Origin: CAG-877 sp045125935 | GTDB lineage: Bacteria; Bacillota_I; Bacilli_A; RF39; UBA660 | Assembly: GCA_045125935.1 (NCBI GenBank) | Contig: JBGVNW010000059.1 | Coordinates: 1 to 13,688 of the forward strand | Reading direction: 5' to 3' | DNA: 13,688 nt | Part shown: piece after piece, positions 7,701 through 12,345 of the stretch | Layout: each line of letters starts with the position of its first letter | Numbering within the stretch: the stretch's first letter is position 1 | Made by a program: the position numbers and the translations under genes | Notes under the pieces: generated by a model | What the model saw: the letters and a program-made list of their open reading frames with translations, nothing else | Told to the model about the DNA's origin: nothing | Databases searched by the model: none

Positions 7701-7826
7701 TACCCATTTTTCTCCATCTTTTCTAGTTTCAATACTTCTCTTTAAAATATCCATCTCTTTCCATTCTTTAGATATTTTATTTTCTACTTCACTAGTTTTA
7801 CTATTATCCAATTTTTCAAATTTCAT
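4731..7826 (-). CDS. ileS: Isoleucyl-tRNA synthetase, type 2, with swapped HIGH motif (GIHH)
   Basis: 1031 aa class I synthetase that charges tRNA-Ile. The length, GLDTHGLPIEVNVEKKLG (84-101) and FDSGSMPYAQWHYPF (519-533) are those of type-2 (eukaryote-like) IleRS; type 1 is about 920 aa. KMSKS is intact at 591-595. The editing domain has WTTTPWTLMANVAL (222-235) and DGTGIVHIAPAFGADD (310-325). Zinc-type cysteine pairs occur at 182/185, 388/391, 460/462 and 501/504. The class I HIGH signature is replaced: the aligned block reads KPGIHHVFAKTIKD, so HxGH has become GxHH at residues 55-58. This swap has been reported in some type-2 enzymes with strong mupirocin resistance; resistance here is inference. 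AAGGAG at 7 nt precedes the ATG. Expression is controlled by a T-box leader. Confidence 0.97.
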   Translation of the reverse strand: MKFEKLDNSKTSEVENKISKEWKEMDILKRSIETRKDGEKWVFYDGPIYANAKPGIHHVFAKTIKDAFCKYKTMQGYRVLRKIGLDTHGLPIEVNVEKKLGFKNKSDIEVFGIENFCRECNSETATNIDEVKKVTDMMGQFIDCEHPYVTCDNEFIESEWWIIKEMDKKGLIYHGNKVLPYCPRCGTELSSNEVAQGYQQDSVNTVIVPFKKKDEDVYFLVWTTTPWTLMANVALCVNPELDYVLVESQGYKFILANSLLEKVLGEDVKVLETYKGTDLVGTKYEQLMPFVEVEGKAFEVVADSYVTAEDGTGIVHIAPAFGADDNNVCTANGIAFVNPVGKDGCYTCGPWEGRLVTDSDLEIEIIKWLKENDKLFKKIKLVHDYPHCWRCKSPLIYYAKPAWYVRTTAVKDKIIEANSKINWYPEFIGTKRFANWLDNMVDWGISRNRYWGCPMPIWTCECGHKEVVGSLEELQEKIVEDVDVKTIELHRPYVDDLHMRCPECGKMMDRVKDVMDVWFDSGSMPYAQWHYPFENKELFEDQFPADFIAEGVDQTRGWFYVLLVISTIISGESSFKNVVVNDMMLDAYGKKMSKSTGNIIDPVEIMQKYGADTIRFYMCHVSPVWTPLKFSEEGVKEVYSKFTSTLKNSYSFFEMYANADNIDPREYDIPVEKRELIDRWLLSKLNKLIRDVNQAYQEFDLNKVAKLIVPFLNDDLSNWYIRSNRRRFWDSELTESKKAVYLTTYEVLVTLCKLCAPITPFMTEEIYRNLTGEESVHLAEFPVENTDLINESVEERMDLVRDVCSLGRFAREEVNIKVRQPINSLILPKSDQIIIGDLLPVIEEELNVKNVIFKDDMTEYLEYIVKPNFKVLGKTLGPKIKALQEVLSKLTSKEISMLNDGEFTVKLDGEDFTLTSEMVLISLKQKEGYASSSNNRTCVVLDTELTEELILEGLAREFVRKVQSLRKDADFVITDHIKVYYNGTAAIDKMFDMYKDYVMGEVLGDELIKDISLTEEYELNDEKACIKVERV

Positions 7827-7847
7827 AAAAACACTCCTTCCTAAAAT

Positions 7848-7881
7848 AAAAAAAGCTCTTCGCCCAATAAGGACGAAGAAC
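7848..7881 (-). terminator. Regulated terminator of the ileS T-box
   Basis: Eleven-bp stem GTTCTTCGTCC / GGGCGAAGAGC (with G-U pairs), loop TTATT, then seven T (7854-7848). It lies just after the T-box sequence, as expected for a class I T-box that acts on transcription. Confidence 0.9.
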
Positions 7882-8073
7882 TCGTGGTACCACCTTAATT
7901 TATAAAAACAATAATTCTATTATTCTTATCTTATATACTATAACGCGTTACCGTATTTATCTTATCCATAAATCGCATTTGAAAGTGATCTTAATACTAA
8001 CTTCATACCTGTTTTCACCAACTACAAGCTCTCTACAAATTCATTAATATTACGTCTTTCGCACTTGCTTTCA
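7848..8073 (-). promoter_or_regulatory. T-box riboswitch leader of ileS, AUC (Ile) specifier
   Basis: Leader of about 245 nt between the promoter (8080-8108) and ileS. It carries the T-box sequence AAGGTGGTACCACG at 7896-7883. Stem I closes with GAAAG (8072-8068) / CTTTC (7985-7981), and an upper helix pairs TAATATTAA with TTAGTATTA. The distal part has the AGAGAGC and GTTGGTGAAAAC blocks of the tRNA-elbow loops. The likely specifier is ATC at 7989-7987, read by tRNA-Ile(GAU). Uncharged tRNA-Ile would pair with specifier and T-box, favour the antiterminator and allow ileS transcription; charged tRNA leaves the terminator at 7848-7881. Confidence 0.93.
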
Positions 8074-8079
8074 AGGACT

Positions 8080-8108
8080 AATATAACACAGATTTCCTTT
8101 TATTACAA
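8080..8108 (-). promoter_or_regulatory. Promoter of the ileS T-box leader
   Basis: Minus strand TTGTAA (8108-8103), 17-nt spacer, TATATT (8085-8080), with TGT just before the -10 (extended -10). Start expected near 8073, just before stem I. Confidence 0.7.
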
Positions 8109-8162
8109 GCAATTTAGAAAAAATATTTGTATACTAAAAATATACATTTTTCATTTGCTCGA

Positions 8163-8191
8163 TTGAAAATTAAAAACTACTATATTATAAT
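8163..8191 (+). promoter_or_regulatory. Promoter of small-peptide gene 1
   Basis: TTGAAA (8163-8168), 17-nt spacer, TATAAT (8186-8191): near-perfect sigma-A. Start expected near 8198, giving a 58-nt leader that contains GTTGAGTACTTGCC (8214-8227). Confidence 0.8.
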
Positions 8192-8255
8192 AATTAATCA
8201 GGAAATACTAACTGTTGAGTACTTGCCAACTTCTTTTGGAAGGAGGCTTGATATT

Positions 8256-8345
8256 ATGAAGAAAAAAGATTTATTAATCAGTTTTCTAATACTAATTATC
8301 ATTTTATTAATAGTATCTATAATGATCCTAATAATAAAAAAATAG
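8256..8345 (+). CDS. 29-aa hydrophobic membrane peptide, putative type I toxin, copy 1
   Basis: ATG at 8256 has a full AAGGAGG ribosome site (8240-8246) 9 nt upstream. The peptide starts MKKKD, runs as one unbroken Leu/Ile-rich membrane helix of about 22 residues with single Ser at 9 and 21, and ends IIKK. Size, single membrane helix and charged ends are those of type I toxins such as Fst, TxpA/BsrG or TisB, which damage the membrane; I see no sequence match to a named family. It has its own promoter and terminator, and an opposing promoter would make an RNA antisense to its 3' UTR. The reading frame is open upstream to 8127, but that would cross its own promoter, so the short form is real. 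The second copy encodes the same peptide with one change, although seven bases differ. Toxicity is inferred; a harmless small membrane protein remains possible. Confidence 0.75.
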   Translation: MKKKDLLISFLILIIILLIVSIMILIIKK

Positions 8346-8375
8346 TACTCAATCTATCATCGTAGATTAAGTACT
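8336..8375 (-). terminator. Terminator of antisense RNA 1, overlapping the peptide stop codon
   Basis: Hairpin 8344-8375: AGTACT and AATCTA pair with TAGATT and AGTACT with one C-A mismatch and a 6-nt loop. On the minus strand it is followed by A and seven T. The first two bases of the hairpin are the last two of the toxin stop codon TAG. Confidence 0.7.
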
Positions 8376-8404
8376 AAATCTTGATTAAGTACTAACTTAA
8401 TTCA

Positions 8405-8452
8405 GGGTAAGTACTCAACGCATGAAAGTTAAGTATTTCCCTTTTTTATTTT
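8405..8452 (+). terminator. Terminator of peptide mRNA 1
   Basis: Stem from GGG (8405-8407), TACT and AAC pairing with GTT, AGTA and CCC (8439-8441) with small internal mismatches, then TTTTTTATTTT. The left arm GGTAAGTACTCAAC is also the partner of the 5' UTR. Confidence 0.7.
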
Positions 8453-8478
8453 ACGCAAGATTCCTTGCTTACATACTA

Positions 8479-8507
8479 ATAATAACATAAGATTTTATTT
8501 TTTTCAA
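8479..8507 (-). promoter_or_regulatory. Promoter of antisense RNA 1
   Basis: Minus strand TTGAAA (8507-8502), 17-nt spacer ending TGT, TATTAT (8484-8479). The extended -10 suggests a strong promoter. Conserved in unit 2. Confidence 0.65.
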
Positions 8508-8555
8508 TAACATATCCTATGTATACTAAAAATATACATTTTCTCATTTGTCCGA

Positions 8556-8584
8556 TTGAAAATTAAAAACTACTATATTATAAT
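8556..8584 (+). promoter_or_regulatory. Promoter of small-peptide gene 2
   Basis: TTGAAA (8556-8561), 17-nt spacer, TATAAT (8579-8584), identical to the unit 1 promoter. Leader contains TGTTGAGTACTTGCC (8606-8620). Confidence 0.8.
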
Positions 8585-8648
8585 AATTAATCAGGAAATA
8601 CTAACTGTTGAGTACTTGCCGACTTCTTTTGGAAGGAGGCTTGATATT

Positions 8649-8738
8649 ATGAAGAAAAAAGATTTATTAATCTCATTTCTAATACTAATTATCATTTTAT
8701 TAATAGTATCTATAATGATTCTATGTATAAAAAAATAG
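8649..8738 (+). CDS. 29-aa hydrophobic membrane peptide, putative type I toxin, copy 2
   Basis: ATG at 8649 with AAGGAGG (8633-8639) 9 nt upstream. The peptide is identical to copy 1 except that Ile26 is Cys. The three codon differences are AGT to TCA (both Ser, three bases), ATC to ATT (both Ile) and ATA to TGT (Ile to Cys). Keeping Ser through a three-base codon change points to selection on the peptide. The gene has the same promoter, ribosome site, stop-codon hairpin, terminator and opposing antisense promoter as copy 1. Role inferred as a membrane toxin held off by the antisense RNA. Cys26 could allow disulfide or other cysteine chemistry near the membrane face, but nothing else supports that. 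Confidence 0.75.
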   Translation: MKKKDLLISFLILIIILLIVSIMILCIKK

Positions 8739-8769
8739 TACTCAATTTACTCAACGTAGATTAAGTACT
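8729..8769 (-). terminator. Terminator of antisense RNA 2, overlapping the peptide stop codon
   Basis: Hairpin 8737-8769 with AGTACT/AGTACT and AATTTA/TAGATT arms; the one base change from unit 1 is kept paired as a G-U. Seven T follow after an A on the minus strand. Confidence 0.7.
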
Positions 8770-8783
8770 TAAACAATTCAATT

Positions 8784-8831
8784 GGGCAAGTACTCAACAC
8801 GCAAAAGTTAAGTATTTCCCTTTTTTATTTT
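8784..8831 (+). terminator. Terminator of peptide mRNA 2
   Basis: Same design as unit 1: GGG (8784-8786) to CCC (8818-8820) with inner TACT/AGTA and AAC/GTT pairs, then TTTTTTATTTT. Confidence 0.7.
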
Positions 8832-8857
8832 ACGCAAGTTTCCTTGCTTACATACTA

Positions 8858-8886
8858 ATAATAACATAAGATTTTATTTTTTTCAA
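8858..8886 (-). promoter_or_regulatory. Promoter of antisense RNA 2
   Basis: Minus strand TTGAAA (8886-8881), 17-nt spacer ending TGT, TATTAT (8863-8858). Same bases as in unit 1. No terminator is seen between it and the radical SAM stop at 8915, so read-through may add to it. Confidence 0.65.
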
Positions 8887-8914
8887 TAACATCATATCAA
8901 ACGTATACAATATA

Positions 8915-9712
8915 TTACTTATTATAAGTTAACTGTTTTTTTATTATTTTACCAGTCTTACCATACCACAATAACGGATGAACTTCACTACCGACACGTC
9001 TACAGATATCACCAAGATCCTCATTTAGGACACTACCATAATTATAAATAGTTCTTTGATTTTCAATCGATGCATCACATTCTGTAACTATACCATCAAC
9101 ATTGACACTAACTAAAGGACCAATCTCATAAATATCATCATTTTTCAAGTAAGAATAAACAATTGGCCAAGGACGCATTGGTACAGTAATAGACTTATCT
9201 AAAGAAGTTGCCCTCCCTTCTCTAAATATCTTTTTATCAAGTTCCCTGTACTCATAAAAATAAGGACTGTTTACATATCTTAATAAATTATCATTAAAAC
9301 TACCAACCATACCAAGACGAGCAATTTCAGAATTATGAAATATATCTTTAGAAATACCAAAAATTACTCGTTCATCACCACAAGTCTTTGAAATATATTC
9401 ATTTATATAATTTAATAATTCCAAGAACTTTTCACTATAAACAGTTCCATTAATAGTTGTAGAAAATCCTTGTAATGTAATCTTATTATCAACAATATAT
9501 GTAAGTATTTTTTCAAGTGTATCAACCGCTAAAGTAACCTCTCCACCACAAATGGTTAAATTACCAATATCCGTAACTTCTTCTAATGATCTTCCTATCA
9601 CATCATCACTCATATCCTTACAAACACTACCACCACGCATACAATGTTTGCAAGCTAAATTACACTTTTCTGTTATAATTAAACCCAAATTTTGAATATA
9701 TAATTTACTCAT
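8915..9712 (-). CDS. Radical SAM protein of unknown substrate
   Basis: 265 aa. CNLACKHC (C17, C21, C24) is the CxxxCxxC site that binds the 4Fe-4S cluster and SAM, and CGGEVTL (55-61) is the GGE motif of the radical SAM barrel. The C-terminal part has a SPASM-like block DGIVTECDAS...YNYGSV (206-228) but too few cysteines (C212, C237) for a full auxiliary cluster domain. The length is short for a SPASM enzyme. A ribosome site AGGTGA lies 6 nt before the ATG. It follows the 844-aa gene by 8 nt and shares its promoter, so the two probably work together. It is convergent with the small-peptide units and has no visible terminator. The chemistry and target are unknown; peptide or protein modification is a guess from the family. 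Confidence 0.85.
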   Translation of the reverse strand: MSKLYIQNLGLIITEKCNLACKHCMRGGSVCKDMSDDVIGRSLEEVTDIGNLTICGGEVTLAVDTLEKILTYIVDNKITLQGFSTTINGTVYSEKFLELLNYINEYISKTCGDERVIFGISKDIFHNSEIARLGMVGSFNDNLLRYVNSPYFYEYRELDKKIFREGRATSLDKSITVPMRPWPIVYSYLKNDDIYEIGPLVSVNVDGIVTECDASIENQRTIYNYGSVLNEDLGDICRRVGSEVHPLLWYGKTGKIIKKQLTYNK

Positions 9713-9720
9713 AAATTCAC

Positions 9721-12255
9721 CTAATTATCTTTCTTTACATAAATCTTAGGCTTATCATTATCCCTATCAAGACCTAAATCACCATTTAAAGCTCCTCTAA
9801 TTACTAATCCATAAAGTTTAGCTTCTCTAGGTAAATTATACTCTTGAATAAAAGAGAATGCAGCTAATTTTTCTTCTGTAGTTACTTCATGAGGTTTACC
9901 CTTAACCATGATTATATACTTCTCACCTAAAAGACATTCCTCATTATATTTAACTAAATCTTGGTGAAGTCTTCCAAATTCCTTTATAGCAAAATTTTCA
10001 CCAAATTCCCCATTCGCTATTCTTAAAAATTTTCTAACAGGCATATCAGTCATTAATCGATAATCTAAATAATTAAAAGGTCGAAAAGTACCATCATCTC
10101 TTTTAACGCCATTAATAAATCCATCATAAATTTCTTTAATACTTGCGCCACCAGAACCATTTCTACCTGCCCTTAACTCATCTATCTTAGTAGTATACAT
10201 CTCACATAACTCACTATCTTCCTTAGTAAGTTCCCTAGCACCTTTCAAAGCTCCGAAAGAAATACCATTATTTTCACAAAACTCTCCTAAAGTATATGCT
10301 TCACTATCAGAAACAAAAGCATTGATTAATTCATGTCTTTCATTACTAATCATTGTACGTCTCTCACTTAACCTTATCTCTTCTAACTGTTGAGCTTCCA
10401 TCATCGCCTTTCTCTGAAAAGCTGCCGACCTAATAGAAAACTCTTCTCCCATAGATCCAAATACTAAATTAATATCTTCTATCGCAAGACCAAATTCCTC
10501 TAATACAGGAAGCAAATCAGCACCACTATCATAAGCACCAAGTACTGTTTCAAACATAAACAACCCATGATTTTCTATAAACTCTTTTTCAAACTGATGT
10601 AAAGGTTTATAAAAGAAACGAGGTCCCATAAGTTCCTTAACCCCATCATGTTCAACGTAATCATTATATTTATATAAAATTTCTAAACGCTTTTTAAAAG
10701 GACTATTTCTTAACTCTTTATCAAAATCCAATTGTATCTGATTAAAAGTTCTTTCCTTAACTATATTAGAATAATCCCAGTTTTCAGAACGATACTTATC
10801 AAACCATGATTTTAATTTCATAAATGCTTCTAAATCATCTTCACTAACATTTTTCCTAATAACATAATCAATAGTAAACTCAGAATCAAATAAACACTCT
10901 TCCAATAAACTATGATATTTATCATAAATCCTAAGAGCATTTTTATACTCAGTATTATCAGAAGAAAAAGTATAATCCCTAATATTTTTACTAGAAATAT
11001 ATTCACCACCAGACTTAGTCAAACAAACATCTGGAAAACTTATTATATTATTACCATTTATAATCATTTCATAAATATCTCTAGTTAAAAATGTACTGGT
11101 ACCAAAATTAAAACTACTAAAATCATTACTATATTTAGAATTATAATATCTTATAAAATCATTAGGTAAAAATGCATATCTTGTTTTTCTATACTCCTCA
11201 AACTCCACTTCTACAGAACTCATTAAAAAACTAAACTCATCTGTTAAACCATTAACCTCTAAATATCTATTTCTATAAGAAGCAAGTAAATTATCTAATT
11301 GCCTTGGTGTTAAAATATTTCCCATTTCTTCATAACGATTAATAAATGAAATCAAATCAGTCATAGTTAAATCAATATCACTAAAACAATCATAAAAATC
11401 ATCACTCGGATAAACTCTATAAGTAAATCCAACTAACATATTATCTTTTCTAGAAGAAATATCCATTCCATCTTTTAATTTATCTTCTAATAATTTAAAC
11501 TCTAAAAACTTATTTTTACATTCCCTAACATTAGTATCAATAAAACAACTCATTAATTTTAAAGTATCTTTATTAAATCTAATATTAGTATATTTATAAT
11601 CACGAGTATTACCTTCTCTATTTCTATAATACTCTTCAAGTAATTTATCACTCGCTAAAAAAGAAAAGTACGCAAATAATTCCTTTTCTGCCCTTTGTAA
11701 GTATTTAGAATATTCACTATCGTTTTCTCCATTAACAAATCTTTCATAATCAATATAATCTAAAAGATTCATAACAGTTCTTAAATCAGTAGAAAAATTA
11801 GGCGCTAATAAAACCATCTCTAATGTATCAGCCATTCTAGCCCTAAATGGCACTTCTAAATTTCTAAGTCCCTCGCCAGTAAACAAAGCTTTTTTATCTT
11901 TTGTTAGATGTACTTTCATGCATAATTCATAAAATTCCATACTTTTTTCTGGAACATGTTTTAATAAATAAACAAAAACAGGTATATAAAACAAAGCATT
12001 TTTTCTATGAGTAACTACTGTACAATAACCATTATCAAGTAATAACTTTAGAACATCCATTAAATCATCTTCGTTTTTAACTTTCTCTTTTCCTTTACCA
12101 AAGAAACGATTAATCTTATCAAGATCATAATAATCAAAATAATCTAGTTCAATATCCATACTTATATTAGAAATAACTTCATCAATAAAAAATCTATTTA
12201 ATTCTTCAAATTCTTTATTAAATTCAGCTACTAACATACTTCTAGCACTACTCAT
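9721..12255 (-). CDS. Large mostly helical protein of unknown function, partner of a radical SAM gene
   Basis: 844 aa that I do not recognise. The start is ATG 12255: GGAG lies 7 nt upstream, and the promoter at 12279-12307 would start RNA near 12272, which excludes an in-frame start at 12288. No signal peptide, membrane segment or cysteine cluster is seen, so it is probably cytoplasmic. Most of the chain looks alpha-helical with many Phe/Tyr/Asp/Glu. A likely coiled or long helix spans about 608-650 (QRKAMMEAQQLEEIRLSERR). It is followed by a small helix-turn-helix-like block (YTLGEFCENNGISFGALKGA), a glycine linker (GRNGSGGAS), and further short helical blocks to the C-terminus. The HTH reading is tentative. 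It is the first gene of an operon with the radical SAM gene 8 nt downstream; it could be substrate, scaffold or regulator of that enzyme. Confidence 0.8.
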   Translation of the reverse strand: MSSARSMLVAEFNKEFEELNRFFIDEVISNISMDIELDYFDYYDLDKINRFFGKGKEKVKNEDDLMDVLKLLLDNGYCTVVTHRKNALFYIPVFVYLLKHVPEKSMEFYELCMKVHLTKDKKALFTGEGLRNLEVPFRARMADTLEMVLLAPNFSTDLRTVMNLLDYIDYERFVNGENDSEYSKYLQRAEKELFAYFSFLASDKLLEEYYRNREGNTRDYKYTNIRFNKDTLKLMSCFIDTNVRECKNKFLEFKLLEDKLKDGMDISSRKDNMLVGFTYRVYPSDDFYDCFSDIDLTMTDLISFINRYEEMGNILTPRQLDNLLASYRNRYLEVNGLTDEFSFLMSSVEVEFEEYRKTRYAFLPNDFIRYYNSKYSNDFSSFNFGTSTFLTRDIYEMIINGNNIISFPDVCLTKSGGEYISSKNIRDYTFSSDNTEYKNALRIYDKYHSLLEECLFDSEFTIDYVIRKNVSEDDLEAFMKLKSWFDKYRSENWDYSNIVKERTFNQIQLDFDKELRNSPFKKRLEILYKYNDYVEHDGVKELMGPRFFYKPLHQFEKEFIENHGLFMFETVLGAYDSGADLLPVLEEFGLAIEDINLVFGSMGEEFSIRSAAFQRKAMMEAQQLEEIRLSERRTMISNERHELINAFVSDSEAYTLGEFCENNGISFGALKGARELTKEDSELCEMYTTKIDELRAGRNGSGGASIKEIYDGFINGVKRDDGTFRPFNYLDYRLMTDMPVRKFLRIANGEFGENFAIKEFGRLHQDLVKYNEECLLGEKYIIMVKGKPHEVTTEEKLAAFSFIQEYNLPREAKLYGLVIRGALNGDLGLDRDNDKPKIYVKKDN

Positions 12256-12278
12256 AGTATCACTCCAAACGTGCAAAT

Positions 12279-12307
12279 ATTCTAACATAAGCGCCTAAAA
12301 AAAACAA
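12279..12307 (-). promoter_or_regulatory. Promoter of the unknown-protein / radical SAM operon
   Basis: Minus strand TTGTTT (12307-12302), 17-nt spacer ending TGT, TAGAAT (12284-12279). The -35 overlaps the T tract of the fic terminator. Confidence 0.5.
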
Positions 12308-12336
12308 CTAATTAATAATTCATAATTAATTAATTG
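12297..12336 (-). terminator. Terminator of fic
   Basis: Long AT-rich hairpin (CAATTAATTAAT against ATTATTAATTAGTTG, one mismatch and one G-U) followed by eight T on the minus strand, 10 nt after the fic stop. Confidence 0.65.
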
Positions 12337-12345
12337 TAATTTCAT

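Larger units (their letters stand above)
8336..8472 (-). ncRNA. Putative antisense RNA (antitoxin) to peptide mRNA 1
   Basis: An extended -10 promoter on the minus strand (8507-8479) should start RNA near 8472, and a hairpin with seven T ends it near 8336, about 137 nt. It begins with a small hairpin (GCAAG / CTTGC at 8455-8468) and is complementary to the whole 3' UTR of the peptide mRNA, stopping at the last Lys codons and stop codon. Tail-to-tail overlap of about 115 nt is like TxpA/RatA and BsrG/SR4. It would also cover the 3' sequence that otherwise pairs with the mRNA 5' UTR. Confidence 0.55.
8129..8520 (+). repeat. Tandem repeat unit 1 (small-peptide / antisense RNA unit)
   Basis: 392-bp unit that begins GTATACTAAAAATATAC and is followed directly by a second copy at 8521. 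It contains an inverted repeat (GTATA / TATAC), promoter, 29-aa gene, 3' UTR hairpins, terminator and an opposing promoter. Similarity to unit 2 is high throughout, with a short indel in the 3' UTR (about 8376-8404). Confidence 0.9.
8729..8851 (-). ncRNA. Putative antisense RNA (antitoxin) to peptide mRNA 2
   Basis: Promoter at 8886-8858 (minus) and terminator hairpin at 8737-8769 with seven T predict about 123 nt. It covers the 3' UTR of peptide mRNA 2 and begins with the conserved GCAAG/CTTGC hairpin, whose loop differs from unit 1 while the stem is kept. Confidence 0.55.
8521..8902 (+). repeat. Tandem repeat unit 2 (small-peptide / antisense RNA unit)
   Basis: About 382-bp second copy starting GTATACTAAAAATATAC, head-to-tail with unit 1. 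Another GTATAC follows at 8903, so each unit edge carries this hexamer. All elements of unit 1 are kept. Confidence 0.9.

Noticed and set aside
8127..8255. N-terminal extension of the small peptides (frame open for 43 codons upstream of ATG 8256, and from 8556 in unit 2)
   Set aside because: The extension runs through the promoter and 5' UTR, lacks a ribosome site, and differs between units by changes that follow RNA pairing rather than codons. The ATG with AAGGAGG is clearly the start.
8129..8902. CRISPR array or insertion sequence
   Set aside because: Only two long units without spacer structure, no transposase and no terminal inverted repeats; the units are gene-bearing tandem duplicates.
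8256..9712. Small peptides as RiPP precursors for the adjacent radical SAM enzyme
   Set aside because: The peptides are on the opposite strand with their own promoters, have no leader/core layout, and are plain membrane helices; only copy 2 has a cysteine. The antisense layout explains them better.
12256..12288. Longer start of the 844-aa protein at 12288
   Set aside because: It lies upstream of the expected transcription start for the promoter at 12279-12307, and a GGAG site fits ATG 12255.
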